From NCBI GenBank assembly GCA_963819635.1, contig CAWFWX010000003.1, forward strand, positions 1,364,001-1,428,000: a stretch of DNA of 64,000 nt, read 5' to 3'. Position numbers and translations under genes: made by a program. Shown piece after piece: positions 6,869 to 15,602 of this stretch; the stretch's first letter is position 1, and each line of letters begins with the position of its first letter. The notes under the pieces were generated by a model. That model was not told the DNA's origin and did no database searches. It worked only from the letters and a program-made list of their open reading frames with translations. The DNA comes from JACVRW01 sp963819635 (lineage in GTDB: Bacteria; Actinomycetota; Thermoleophilia; Solirubrobacterales; Thermoleophilaceae).

Positions 6869-9164
6869 GGCCGTTACCTCCTCCGGGCCCGAGGCGGGCG
6901 GCGGCGACCGCCAGCTGCCCGTAGGCGATGCCGCCGTCGTTCGGTGGCAGGAGCTCGGGAATGAGCACGCGCAGCCCGCGGGCGCGCAGCGGCCCGGCGG
7001 TCCGCTCGAGCAGCGTCCTGTTCTGGAACACGCCGCCGGAGAGCACCACCGCATCGGTGCCGCTGCGCTCGGCCGCCGCCGCGCAGGCGGCCACCGTGGC
7101 CGCGGCGACGCCGTTGTGGAATCTGGCGGCCACGCGCGGCACGGGCACACGCGCGCTGAGATCGGCCGCAACCGCGAGCACGGTCGCACGCGCGTCGAGC
7201 ACGATCGGGCCGCCCTCCTCGCCCGTCACGGGGAGCGGGTAGGCGGCCGCCTCGAGCGGGTCGACCGCGGCCTCGAGCTCGATCGCCGCCTGGCCCTCGT
7301 AGTTCACCTCGGCTCGCACGCCGCACAGCGCGGCCACCGCGTCGAACAGCCTGCCCATGCTCGACGTGAGCGGCGAGGCCACCCCCGTGCGCGCCAGCTG
7401 AGCGACCTGCGCCCACGCATCGGGCTTGACCCGCCCGCGGAGCGCGCGTGGCAGGGGCGGCTCCTTGTCGAGCGCGGTGGCCAACCACGCGCAGGCCATG
7501 CGCCAGGGCTGGCGTACGGCCGCGTCGCCGCCGGGCATGCGCACCGGGAACAGGAGCCCGACTCGCTCGAAGTCCTCGAGCCCGCCGAGCAGGAGCTCGC
7601 CGCCCCAGACGGTGCCGTCGTCGCCGTAGCCGGTGCCGTCGAAGATCGCCCCGACCGCGGGAGCGGACTCGCCGTGCTCCGCGAGGCAGGCCGCCATGTG
7701 CGCGTGGTGGTGCTGCACGCCCACGAGGTGCACTCCCTCGATCTCCTGCGCGTGCTTCGTGGAGAGGTACTCGGGATGGAGGTCGTGGACCACCACCTCG
7801 GGCTCGACGGCGAACAGGCGCTCGAAGTGGGCGATCCCGGTGGCGAAGGAGCGGAGCGTCTCGTAGTTCTTCAGGTCGCCGACGTGGTGACCCACCCAGG
7901 CGCGACCGTCCTTCGCGAGCGCGAACGTGTTCTTCAGCTCCGCGCCGCAGGCGAGCAGGTGCCGCCGGCAGTCCACGGGAAGCGGGACCGCGGCCGGAAC
8001 GTAGCCGCGCGAGCGGCGCAGAATCAGCGGACGGTCGTCCACGACGCGCAGCACCGAGTCGTCGGTGCGGGTCTCGATCGGGCGATCGTGGACCAGGAAG
8101 AGGTCGGCGATCTGCGCGAGCCGGTCGCAGGCGTCCTCGTCCTCGTAGGCGATCGGCTCGTCCGAGACGTTCCCGCTCGTGAGCACCAGCGTGTCGTTCA
8201 GGTCCGCGAGCAGCAGGTGGTGGAGCGGCGAGTACGGGAGCATCACGCCGAGGTCGGGGGCGCCGGGCGCCACCGGCGCCGCGATCGGGGCATCCGAGCG
8301 CCGCGGCGCCAGCACGATCGGGCGCGCACGGCCGACGAGGAGCGCCTCCTCGGCCTCGCCCAGCAGAACGAGCTCGCGCGCCGCGGCGAGATCCGGCGCC
8401 ATCAGCGCGAACGGCTTGTCCTCGCGATGCTTTCGGCTCCGGAGCTCCGCGACGGCGTCCTCGTTCCGCGCCGCGCAGGCGAGGTGGTAGCCGCCGATCC
8501 CCTTCACCGCCACGATCGCGCCGTCCAGAAGCGCACGGGCAGCCGCCTCGACGGCGTCGCCTGCCCCGGCATCGCCGAAGGCGCCGCCGCCCGCATAGGT
8601 GAGCCGCACCCGCGGACCGCAGTCCGGGCACGCGTTCGGCTGCGCGTGGAAGCGCCGGTCGGCCGGGTCCTCGTACTCCGCCAGGCAGGCCGGGCACATC
8701 GCGAATCCGGCCATGGTCGTGCTCGGGCGGTCGTACGGTACGTCGCGCACGATCGTGAAGCGCGGACCGCAGTTGGTGCAGTTGGTGAACGGGTAGCGAA
8801 AGCGCCTGTCCGCCGGGTCGAAGAGCTCGGCCAGGCAGTCGGTGCAGGTGGCCGTGTCGGGCGTGACCGCGGCGCGCGGCTCGCCGCCCACCGGGCTCTC
8901 GCGGATCGTGAACCCGAGCTCCCCCAGCTCCTCGAGCTGCTCCGCCGTGACCTTCTCCACGGTCGCGAGCGGGGGCGCCTCGGCGGACAGCCGCGCAAGG
9001 AAGCGCTCCACCGTCGCGGCCGGCGCCTCCACCTCGACCACGACCCCGCCCGAGTCGTTCAGCACGTGCCCCGCCACACCGAGCTCGCCGGCGAGCCGGT
9101 AGACGTAGGGACGGAAGCCCACGCCCTGCACCGTGCCCTCGACGCGTGCCCGGACGCGGCTCAT
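6855..9164 (-). CDS. hypF: Hydrogenase maturation carbamoyltransferase HypF
   Basis: 769 residues, the normal HypF length. Domains in order: acylphosphatase-like (GVGFRPYVYR near residue 15), two Cys4 zinc-finger pairs (CTDC/CTNC and CPAC/CPDC, about 100-185), YrdC-like nucleotide domain, and Kae1-like domain with the metal motif HHHAHMAACLAEHG and VLSGGVFQNR near the end. HypF converts carbamoyl phosphate to a thiocarbamate on HypE, the source of the CN ligands of the active-site iron. ATG 9164 overlaps the upstream gene by ATGA. No missing key residue seen. Confidence 0.97.
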   Translation of the reverse strand: MSRVRARVEGTVQGVGFRPYVYRLAGELGVAGHVLNDSGGVVVEVEAPAATVERFLARLSAEAPPLATVEKVTAEQLEELGELGFTIRESPVGGEPRAAVTPDTATCTDCLAELFDPADRRFRYPFTNCTNCGPRFTIVRDVPYDRPSTTMAGFAMCPACLAEYEDPADRRFHAQPNACPDCGPRVRLTYAGGGAFGDAGAGDAVEAAARALLDGAIVAVKGIGGYHLACAARNEDAVAELRSRKHREDKPFALMAPDLAAARELVLLGEAEEALLVGRARPIVLAPRRSDAPIAAPVAPGAPDLGVMLPYSPLHHLLLADLNDTLVLTSGNVSDEPIAYEDEDACDRLAQIADLFLVHDRPIETRTDDSVLRVVDDRPLILRRSRGYVPAAVPLPVDCRRHLLACGAELKNTFALAKDGRAWVGHHVGDLKNYETLRSFATGIAHFERLFAVEPEVVVHDLHPEYLSTKHAQEIEGVHLVGVQHHHAHMAACLAEHGESAPAVGAIFDGTGYGDDGTVWGGELLLGGLEDFERVGLLFPVRMPGGDAAVRQPWRMACAWLATALDKEPPLPRALRGRVKPDAWAQVAQLARTGVASPLTSSMGRLFDAVAALCGVRAEVNYEGQAAIELEAAVDPLEAAAYPLPVTGEEGGPIVLDARATVLAVAADLSARVPVPRVAARFHNGVAAATVAACAAAAERSGTDAVVLSGGVFQNRTLLERTAGPLRARGLRVLIPELLPPNDGGIAYGQLAVAAARLGPGGGNGRVRA

Positions 9165-9625
9165 GGCCCCGCCCCCGTCCCCGACGCGGAGCTCTCCTGC
9201 GGGCGCTCGCGGCCCTCGTTCAGCACGAGGCCGTACAGCAGGTGATCGGCGGCGAGGCCGGCGCGGTCCACGGGGCGCAGCTCCTTCGACTGCTTCAGAC
9301 CGAGCGCGGGAGCGATGCCGAGCTCGAAGCCGAGCCAGATGACCAGCCCGTAGACGGGGCCCGCCCACGGCTGCCTGCGCAACCCGTCGGGCAGCAGCGC
9401 GTACGCGACTCCTCCGCCCGCCCCGTAGCCCCAGTGGAACAGCTCGATCGCGGCGCGCCGCTTCTTGCGGGGCACGAGCGCCATCAGCCCGCGCGCCTTC
9501 TGCCTGAAGATCGCCTGCGGCGGGGTCTGCTCGACGATCCCGATGTTCACGGTGAGCGCGCGCATCCCGGTCATGGCCATCGCGGCCACGACGCCGCGGC
9601 CGGCCGCATGCAGGACCTCCTTCAC
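9161..9625 (-). CDS. Small membrane protein, DUF1440-like
   Basis: 154 residues with three or four hydrophobic segments: GVVAAMAMTGMRALTV near the N-terminus, WGYGAGGGVAYALL, and VYGLVIWLGFELGIAPALGL. The pattern resembles the DUF1440 family of uncharacterised inner-membrane proteins. It overlaps the SIS-domain gene upstream and hypF downstream by 4 nt each, so it is fully embedded in the hydrogenase operon. It might help anchor the enzyme or a partner at the membrane; that is inference from location only. Confidence 0.7.
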   Translation of the reverse strand: MKEVLHAAGRGVVAAMAMTGMRALTVNIGIVEQTPPQAIFRQKARGLMALVPRKKRRAAIELFHWGYGAGGGVAYALLPDGLRRQPWAGPVYGLVIWLGFELGIAPALGLKQSKELRPVDRAGLAADHLLYGLVLNEGRERPQESSASGTGAGP

Positions 9626-10821
9626 CCGACGAGCTCCCGGAGCACGTGGTACGCGCTGGCCTGCGCCTCCTGGATGCGCGGGATGTGCTCCGACCTCGTG
9701 ACGATCACGTGGTCCGCCAGCTCCTCCGCCGCCACGCGGCCCCCGTCGTAGCCCACCATCGCGATGGTGCGCAGCCCCCGCGAGCGCGCCTCCGCGAGCG
9801 CCGCGATCACGTTCGCGGAGTTGCCGCTCGTGGAGATGGCGAGCAGCGCGTCGCCCTGGCCTCCGTGCGCGATCACCTGGCGGGCGAAGATCGCCTCCAC
9901 CCCGATGTCGTTGGCGATGGCGGTGAGGATCGCCGCGTCCTCGGTGAGGTCGAGGGCGCGCCGCGCCTGCCAGCGCGGCTCCGGCGGGTCGCGGAAGTCC
10001 GCGACGACGTCCATGGCGTCGGTCGCCGAGCCTCCGTTCCCGAGCGCCAGCAGGCAGCCGCCGGCGTCCAGGTCGGCGCGGAGGCCGGCGGCCGCGGCGA
10101 TCAGCTGGTCGCGGTTGTCTTCCAGCGTCTGCGCGCGCAGGGCGCCGACCTCCTCCGACTTGGCGAGCACGGAGCTGCGCACGTCCTCGACGACCGAGTC
10201 GAGATCGTGCTCCGTCTCGCCTAGGAACGGATAGAGAAAGCTCGAGGCGCCGGTGTCATGGGTGCGGCGCGCGTGCCGCCCCTCGAGCAGCCCGCGGTGG
10301 TCGAAGAAGACGTGCACGAGCTCCCACAACACGTGGTAGAGCGTCTCGACCAGCTCCTGGCGCACGGGCGCGTCGGGTCCGGGCGGGTAGAGCTCCCACT
10401 CCGCGCCCGCCGGGGCGAAGGCGAGCGTGAGACAGCCGCGCTCGCGCGCGAGCGCGATGGCGGACGCGGCCTCGCCGCCGTCCTCGTCCGCGCCGAACGC
10501 GATCGCGATGTCGTCCGGCCGGGCCACCAACGCGAGCTGCTCGGCCAGGTCGCCGCCCTCCCCCGCGAGCCCGATCGCAGGCAGTGCGCGCTTCCCGACG
10601 ATCACGGGATGCACGAACTCCACGGCCACGTGGCGGGCGTCGGAGCGAGCGGCCGGAGAGCGGCCGAAGGCGATCAGCCTGCCGCCGCGCGCGAAGCGCT
10701 CGGCCATCCTGTGGCAGAGGCGGGCGAGCCGGTCCGCCTCGGCGGCGAAGAAGTCGCGATTTGCGCGCGTGCGGTCGGCGAGCGCGCGCTCGACGACGTC
10801 GGCTCGCAGCGCCTGGGTCAC
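9622..10821 (-). CDS. Tandem SIS-domain protein, C-terminal half GmhA-like
   Basis: 399 residues made of two sugar-isomerase (SIS) modules. The N-terminal half (about 1-190) is a divergent copy with GGRLIAFGRSP and VEFVHPV. The C-terminal half (about 215-399) carries GNGGSATDAMDVVADF and STSGNSANVIAAL, typical of sedoheptulose-7-phosphate isomerase (GmhA/DiaA type). GTG 10821 overlaps the hypB stop by GTGA. No heptose-pathway genes are nearby, and every neighbour is a hydrogenase maturation gene. A role in maturation or as a phospho-ligand sensor is possible but unproven. Confidence 0.85.
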   Translation of the reverse strand: MTQALRADVVERALADRTRANRDFFAAEADRLARLCHRMAERFARGGRLIAFGRSPAARSDARHVAVEFVHPVIVGKRALPAIGLAGEGGDLAEQLALVARPDDIAIAFGADEDGGEAASAIALARERGCLTLAFAPAGAEWELYPPGPDAPVRQELVETLYHVLWELVHVFFDHRGLLEGRHARRTHDTGASSFLYPFLGETEHDLDSVVEDVRSSVLAKSEEVGALRAQTLEDNRDQLIAAAAGLRADLDAGGCLLALGNGGSATDAMDVVADFRDPPEPRWQARRALDLTEDAAILTAIANDIGVEAIFARQVIAHGGQGDALLAISTSGNSANVIAALAEARSRGLRTIAMVGYDGGRVAAEELADHVIVTRSEHIPRIQEAQASAYHVLRELVG

Positions 10822-11498
10822 ACCCCGACCTCCGCGGCCGATCCGACCCTCGTCAACCACTCGCGCCACTCGTCGATCCCCTCGCCCGTCTTGGCGCTCA
10901 CCAGCATCCGCTCCACCCCGGGGTGCACGGCGTCGAGGTTGTAGAGGAAGCGGTCGAGGTCGAAGTCGAGGTGCGGGAGCAGGTCGATCTTGTTGATCAG
11001 CACCAGCTCGCAGGCGCGGAACATCAGCGGGTACTTGAGCGGCTTCTCCTCGCCCTCGGTGACCGCCGAGACCATGATGCGCGCGTCCTCCCCCACCCTG
11101 AACTCGGCGGGACAGACCAGGTTGCCCACGTTCTCGATCACCAGCAGATCGATGTCGTCGAGCGGCAGAGCGGGGAGCGCCGAGCGCACCATGTTGGCGT
11201 CGAGGTGACATTCGCCGCCGAAGCCCGAGTCGGTGTTCAGCTGGGTCACCGGCACGTGCAGGGACGCGAGCCGGTCCGCGTCCATCGAGCCGTGCACGTC
11301 GCCCTCGAGGACCCCGACGCGGACACCCGGCAGGTCGGCCACCACACGCTCGAGCAGCGCCGTCTTCCCGGCGCCCGGCGCGCTCATGAAGTTCAGTACG
11401 CGCACGCCGGCGCGGTCGAAGTCGGCCCTGTTCGCGTGGGCGATCGTGTTGTTGGCGTCCAGCGCCTCCTCGACGACCTTCACCTTTGTGCGATGCAT
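10818..11498 (-). CDS. hypB: Hydrogenase nickel-insertion GTPase HypB
   Basis: 226 residues. SIMIBI-class GTPase with the P-loop SAPGAGKTALLE, switch region ENVGNLVCPAEF (the Cys binds metal at the dimer interface in the family) and the guanine motif NKIDLL. It delivers Ni to the large subunit together with HypA. ATG 11498 lies inside the end of hypA (19-nt overlap). The N-terminus lacks the long His-rich nickel-storage stretch of some HypB proteins; the His-rich transporter loop in this operon may serve that purpose (inference). Confidence 0.97.
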   Translation of the reverse strand: MHRTKVKVVEEALDANNTIAHANRADFDRAGVRVLNFMSAPGAGKTALLERVVADLPGVRVGVLEGDVHGSMDADRLASLHVPVTQLNTDSGFGGECHLDANMVRSALPALPLDDIDLLVIENVGNLVCPAEFRVGEDARIMVSAVTEGEEKPLKYPLMFRACELVLINKIDLLPHLDFDLDRFLYNLDAVHPGVERMLVSAKTGEGIDEWREWLTRVGSAAEVGV

Positions 11499-11839
11499 TC
11501 CGCCTCCTCGACCTGGATCGACTCCACCTCGAACTCGTTTCCGCTCGCAACCTCCACACGGCCCGCCGCCCCGCAGGCCGGGCACATGAACACGGGCAGC
11601 TCGATCTCCCACTCGCGCTCGCACGACCCGCAGCGCAGCCGTGCCGGGATCAGCTCCTGCTCGAGCCGCGCGCCCTCACAGAGCGTCCCCTTGGCGACGA
11701 AGCCGAAGTAGAACTCGAGCGTGTCCGGCACGACCTGCCGGAGGGCCCCGATCCGCATGCTCACGACGCTCACCGGCCGCCCCGCCGCGTGCTTCTCGAC
11801 GGTGTTGACGATCGCGCCGGACAGCGACAGCTCGTGCAT
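11480..11839 (-). CDS. hypA: Hydrogenase nickel-insertion protein HypA
   Basis: 119 residues, full length. It begins MHELSL, where the N-terminal amine and His2 bind Ni, and carries the zinc site with CGSC and CPAC pairs (about 70-90). It passes nickel to the hydrogenase large subunit with HypB. It lies 3 nt after the protease gene and overlaps hypB. Confidence 0.95.
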   Translation of the reverse strand: MHELSLSGAIVNTVEKHAAGRPVSVVSMRIGALRQVVPDTLEFYFGFVAKGTLCEGARLEQELIPARLRCGSCEREWEIELPVFMCPACGAAGRVEVASGNEFEVESIQVEEAECIAQR

Positions 11840-11842
11840 CGC

Positions 11843-12343
11843 TCAGTCGACCGCGTAGGCGGCGTCCGCCTGCAGCTCCTCGACGGTCTTCGCCACGAGC
11901 TCCACCGCGCCGTCGACCGCGCCGGCGACCTCCTCGCTCAGCTCGAGCCCCATCTCCTCGACGCGCGCCGGCTCGCACGCCACGACCACGACCTTGCCCG
12001 GCCACGCCCCGACGGTCTTCACGAACCGCAGCACGGTCTGCGGGTCCATCGCGTGCGGGTTGATCACCTGGCCGTCCTCGATTCCGGCGTCGACCTCCTC
12101 CTCGAGCGCCTCCATGACATAGAGCGTCCCGGGCTCGCCGCCCTGGCGGCTCACGTCCACGAGCACGAGCGCGTCGTAGCCGCGCATGACCTCGTAGGCG
12201 AGGTCGAGCCCGCCGGTGCCGAAGTCGAGCACGACGGCGCCCTCGGGCAGCTGCCGCGTGCCGAGCCGCTTCACGACCTCGCCGCCGAAGCCGTCGTCGC
12301 TCAACCAGGCGTTGCCGATGCCGGCAACCAGGATTCGCTTCAT
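11843..12343 (-). CDS. Hydrogenase maturation endopeptidase (HyaD/HybD family)
   Basis: 166 residues. The N-terminal VAGIGNAWLSDDGFGGEVV contains the Ni-sensing acidic residue, and a second acid sits in LVLVDVS. The family removes the C-terminal tail of the large subunit after nickel is inserted. The substrate is very likely the hhyL product, which ends with a 19-residue tail after DPCLPCGVH. It overlaps the preceding gene by ATGA. Confidence 0.92.
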   Translation of the reverse strand: MKRILVAGIGNAWLSDDGFGGEVVKRLGTRQLPEGAVVLDFGTGGLDLAYEVMRGYDALVLVDVSRQGGEPGTLYVMEALEEEVDAGIEDGQVINPHAMDPQTVLRFVKTVGAWPGKVVVVACEPARVEEMGLELSEEVAGAVDGAVELVAKTVEELQADAAYAVD

Positions 12344-13446
12344 TCCAGCACCTCCACTTCAGGGGGGAAGAGCCACAGGAACCGGCCCGTCTCGCGCATC
12401 ACCTCGTGGCCGGGCTCGTCGACGCTCACGCCCAGATGGATGCCGCCGTCGTAGTCGCGGTAGATCCGCTCGACCCTGACGGTGCGCCCCTCGAGCATCC
12501 GCGCCTGCAGGTCCGCCTCGAGCCCCGGCCGCACGATCACTCGGCCGCCGCGCCGGAACACCACGCCGTCGACCTCAACCTCGGGCAGGCCGCGCGTCGG
12601 ATCGCGAACGGCGGCCGAGGGGCGCGGCGGCTCGCGCGTCACCGGGTCGCGGAGCTCCACTCGCCCGTGGAGCCCTCTCATCTCCTCCGGCGTGACCGCG
12701 AGCGCGCGGTCGATCATCTCCCTCACGGCCTCGTCCCCGTGCTCGATCTCGGCGCGCTCCTCGTCGCTCAGCACGTGCACGTGCAGGACGAGCGCCTCCT
12801 CGATCTCGGTGTTGTCGAAGAGGTTGCCGCGGCTCTCGGGGGCGATCCGCGGGTGGTCCGGCAGGACGATCGCCGCGCCGATCATCACGTCGTCCTCGGG
12901 CGCGGCGAGAACGGGCCAGGTGTTGACGCTGTCACACGGCGCGTCCAGTTGCGAGACGAACCGGCCGCCTCCCGTGACGGTCAGGATCGGATGGGCCGAT
13001 ATCAGCGAGTAGCGGAGCGCGTCAGCCCGCCCGAGCCCGTCGGGAACCGCGGTCCGGTTCTCGACGCGGAAAGAGACCAGCCGGCGTAAGGGGTCTGACC
13101 CCTTTGTCAAGGGGTCAGACCCCTTGAGTCGGCCGCACTCAAGTCTGGTTCGCACCGACACCTCGCCAAAGGTGAAGTCGCCCTCGCCTTCGATCCGCTG
13201 AGGCTCCGCCACGTGACGCTCGCCGCTCGGCAACAGGAAGCGCAGCTCGGCGCCGATCTCGCCGCCGCCCTCGACCACGCAGCGGAGCTCGAGCCGGTCG
13301 TAGGTGCTGTCGAGCGCCGCCGCGTAGGCGGGCGGATAGACGATCCCGAACGGCGTGGGCGTCGCGTTCTTTGTGGCGCCGGGCGTGTACGGGTAGAGCG
13401 CGTAGCCCTCGTAGAGCAGCGAATCGACGAGCTCGTCGACGCTCAC
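12340..13446 (-). CDS. Conserved hydrogenase-cluster protein of unknown function, with in-frame REP insertion
   Basis: 368 residues from GTG 13446 (GTGA overlap with the upstream gene). Soluble, with motifs YEGYALYPYTPGATKNATPTPFGIVYPPAY near the N-terminus (here split: YEGYALYPYTPG, then PTPFGIVYPPAY) and HVLSDEERAEI mid-protein. The same kind of gene sits beside group 1h hydrogenase genes in other actinobacteria as far as I recall, but I know no function. A paired palindrome at 13088-13127 adds about 14 in-frame residues (LKGSDPLTKGSDPL) near residue 115, probably on a surface loop. An accessory or assembly role is inferred from context. Confidence 0.75.
   Translation of the reverse strand: MSVDELVDSLLYEGYALYPYTPGATKNATPTPFGIVYPPAYAAALDSTYDRLELRCVVEGGGEIGAELRFLLPSGERHVAEPQRIEGEGDFTFGEVSVRTRLECGRLKGSDPLTKGSDPLRRLVSFRVENRTAVPDGLGRADALRYSLISAHPILTVTGGGRFVSQLDAPCDSVNTWPVLAAPEDDVMIGAAIVLPDHPRIAPESRGNLFDNTEIEEALVLHVHVLSDEERAEIEHGDEAVREMIDRALAVTPEEMRGLHGRVELRDPVTREPPRPSAAVRDPTRGLPEVEVDGVVFRRGGRVIVRPGLEADLQARMLEGRTVRVERIYRDYDGGIHLGVSVDEPGHEVMRETGRFLWLFPPEVEVLE
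13088..13127. repeat. Inverted pair of REP palindromes inside a coding sequence
   Basis: Unit 1 (13088-13104) reads AAGGGGTCTGACCCCTT. Unit 2 (13109-13125) is its exact reverse complement, AAGGGGTCAGACCCCTT, after a 4-nt spacer. Unit 2 extends to 10-bp arms (13107-13127). The same 17-bp core recurs at 24569-24585 beside a RAYT transposase remnant. The insertion keeps the reading frame of the host gene. Confidence 0.9.
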
Positions 13447-14150
13447 CGGCCCTCCTCGAGCAGCTCCGCCACGCAGGCGTCTAGCGTCGGCGCGGCGCGC
13501 TTCGCCTTCTCGCGCTGCAGCGCCTCGAGCGTCTCCTGGCGAAGCGCGATCCAACCCGTACGCGGGTAGTAGTGCTCGATCAGCTCGCGCCAGGTGGCCA
13601 CCGGCAGCCGGAACTCGGCCGAGCATGCCCAGGGGATGAGCGACATCTGGAGGCGGCCGTCCTCGGCGCGGTAGTGCACGGTGCCGTTGAAGTTGAACGC
13701 CAGCGGCACCTCGCCGTCCGAGAGGCCGTACAGGTACTTCGACGAGGCGACCTCCATGTCGAAGCTCGCCGGCACCGCCATGCGGAAGGTCGTGGAGCCG
13801 ATGAACGCCGGAACGAGCGCGTCGGACTGGTGCCACACCAGGCTGCGGGTCGTCGTGGCCCAGCGCTCGGGCGCGCCGAAAAGCTCGACGAGCTTCTCGC
13901 GCGTCTCGGGGTCGTAGCTGCGCCGCGCCGGCTCGATCATCACCTGCGCGGTCAGGGCGATCGCGTAGACCTGGCGACCGCCCGGCTCCGTCACGTGCAC
14001 GTCGAAGTCCACCACCGGCACCGCCGCGTGGCGACGGCCGGTCGCGCCCAGTACCTGGAACTCGGGCTCGGGAGCGACCGGGATCTCCGGCTCGCCGCGC
14101 GCGGCCGCCGGCTCGTGCAGCGCCGGCCGCCCGTTCCCCGGCTCGCTCAC
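13443..14150 (-). CDS. Hydrogenase-associated protein, DUF6084 family
   Basis: 235 residues from GTG 14150, overlapping the stop of the previous gene. The sequence (PEFQVLGATG, VPVVDFDVHV, TTTRSLVWHQ, YHRAEDGRLQMSLIPWACS) matches what I know as DUF6084, a family found with DUF5947 and group 1h hydrogenases in actinobacteria. No catalytic motif is apparent, and the biochemical role is unknown. Gene order downstream of hhyL is preserved, which supports a structural or assembly partner. Confidence 0.82.
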   Translation of the reverse strand: MSEPGNGRPALHEPAAARGEPEIPVAPEPEFQVLGATGRRHAAVPVVDFDVHVTEPGGRQVYAIALTAQVMIEPARRSYDPETREKLVELFGAPERWATTTRSLVWHQSDALVPAFIGSTTFRMAVPASFDMEVASSKYLYGLSDGEVPLAFNFNGTVHYRAEDGRLQMSLIPWACSAEFRLPVATWRELIEHYYPRTGWIALRQETLEALQREKAKRAAPTLDACVAELLEEGR

Positions 14151-14794
14151 GCGACCACCGCATGCATGCGCAGCTCCGCGAAGAAGCGGCCGATCGCGTC
14201 CTCCACCCCGGCGCCACCCGAGATGCCCTCCCACGACGTCTTGATCAGCCCGACGAGCATGTAGCAGCGGTCGATCGGCGCGATCGCGAACTCATGCGTG
14301 TCGGCCATCCGGTTCACGATCAGCGCCTCGGCGTCCGGTTCGACGTCGCGCAGGATGGGGTTCATGTCCACGAGGCGGGTCCAGGTCTCGAAGTGGAGCT
14401 CGCTCTCGGTCGCACCGGCCGGGCTCGGGTACATCGCGACGATGCAGTTCGTCACGGTCGAGTGCATGAAGAACGCCAGCCCGATCGGGATCCGGAACTG
14501 GGCCCAGAGCTCCTCGGGCAGCTCGAAGTTCTCGAGCCACAGCGTCCGGTTCCCCGTGGGCCGGAACTCGGCGTCGCCGGAGCGGAGCGCCCAGCAGCTC
14601 TCGCACACGCACACGATCTGGCGCTCGTAGAGGTTGAGCATGTGCCGGTGGTCCGATGGCACGGTGGTGTTGCAGAGGTCGCAGCGCTCCTCCGCGCTCA
14701 CAGGAGCCGGGGGCTTCGGTTGCGCGAGCCCACGCAGCCCCGACACCATCAGCGCCTTGCGCCTGTTGGCGACCGCCTCGTCGAGCGGCTTCAC
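14147..14794 (-). CDS. Hydrogenase-associated protein, DUF5947 family
   Basis: 215 residues. A Cys-rich module at about 38-68 (CDLC, then HRHMLN, then CVCESC) could bind zinc or an Fe-S cluster. The rest has the conserved-looking blocks IPIGLAFFMHST and SWEGISGGAGVEDAI. Recognised as DUF5947, found downstream of hhyL in actinobacterial group 1h clusters. It overlaps both neighbours by 4 nt. An electron-relay or assembly role is inference. Confidence 0.85.
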   Translation of the reverse strand: MKPLDEAVANRRKALMVSGLRGLAQPKPPAPVSAEERCDLCNTTVPSDHRHMLNLYERQIVCVCESCWALRSGDAEFRPTGNRTLWLENFELPEELWAQFRIPIGLAFFMHSTVTNCIVAMYPSPAGATESELHFETWTRLVDMNPILRDVEPDAEALIVNRMADTHEFAIAPIDRCYMLVGLIKTSWEGISGGAGVEDAIGRFFAELRMHAVVA

Positions 14795-15600
14795 AGCGCC
14801 ACCTTGATCCCCTCGCCCTCACGCAGCAGGGGAATCGGCTCGAGCTGGAACCGCTCGTCGTCCATGGAGCGCCCCGCCTGCGGCAGGAAGTACCTGCGGC
14901 CACAAGCGGGACACGCGAGTGCGCCGCCATCGAGGTCCCCGCCCTCCAGAGGACCGTTACAGCTCGCACACGCGTTGCGATAGGCGAGCAACGTTCCCTC
15001 AACGTTTGCCACGAAGAGCGAAGAGCCCGCAACCTCGGCGGTGGACAGGCGGTCCGGCGGCGCCATGTCGAGGCTGTGCCAGGAGGGGGCGCCGTTCACC
15101 ATCGGCAGCGCGATGCCGGTGACTTCCTCCTCCTCCTCGAGGATCCCCTCGACGTCCATACCGAGCAGGTCCGGCGCCGCCTCCTGGAGCGCCTGACGCA
15201 CCGCCAGCTCGAGCGTCGACGCGGACGCGCGGCACGACTTGCAGCTCCCCTCGAGGCGCAGCTTCGCCACCCCGTCCTCGATGCCGAGCAGCTCGACGTT
15301 GCCTCCGTGCGACTCCATGTACGGCCTCACCGTGTCGAGCGCCTGCGCGACGCGCTCCTCGATCGGCACCGGGTAGAGGTCGTGGATCATGAGGAGGCCG
15401 GCGACCAGCTCGTCGGCCGCCAGCCTGTCGCGCGTCTCCTCGTCGTCGATCAGCTCGACGATCCGCTCGAGGCCGGCGCCGTACATCTGGACGACCGCGC
15501 CGGTGAGCTCCTCGGCGAGCTCCCGGCAAGCCGCGTCGTCGAGGTCCTCGAGTCGTCCCGTGAGCTCCTGCACACGGGCTATGAGCTGCTCGGGCTCCAT
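14791..15600 (-). CDS. NifU-C domain protein with C-terminal Cys4 site, hydrogenase partner
   Basis: 269 residues. The NifU C-terminal domain (about 85-155) has the cluster-binding CKSC motif. A C-terminal region has CASC and CPAC pairs (about 225-250) in a Rieske/rubredoxin-like layout, but both pairs are Cys2, so a Zn or FeCys4 site is more likely than a true Rieske centre (which needs CxH). It lies 2 nt after the hhyL stop. Likely an electron acceptor from the hydrogenase, or an Fe-S delivery protein; which one cannot be told from sequence. Confidence 0.85.
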   Translation of the reverse strand: MEPEQLIARVQELTGRLEDLDDAACRELAEELTGAVVQMYGAGLERIVELIDDEETRDRLAADELVAGLLMIHDLYPVPIEERVAQALDTVRPYMESHGGNVELLGIEDGVAKLRLEGSCKSCRASASTLELAVRQALQEAAPDLLGMDVEGILEEEEEVTGIALPMVNGAPSWHSLDMAPPDRLSTAEVAGSSLFVANVEGTLLAYRNACASCNGPLEGGDLDGGALACPACGRRYFLPQAGRSMDDERFQLEPIPLLREGEGIKVAL

Positions 15601-15602
15601 CG

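Noticed and set aside
9622..10821. Lipopolysaccharide heptose biosynthesis gene (gmhA)
   Set aside because: Tandem SIS layout and hydrogenase neighbours, with no gmhB, hldE or LPS genes; the generic name is safer.
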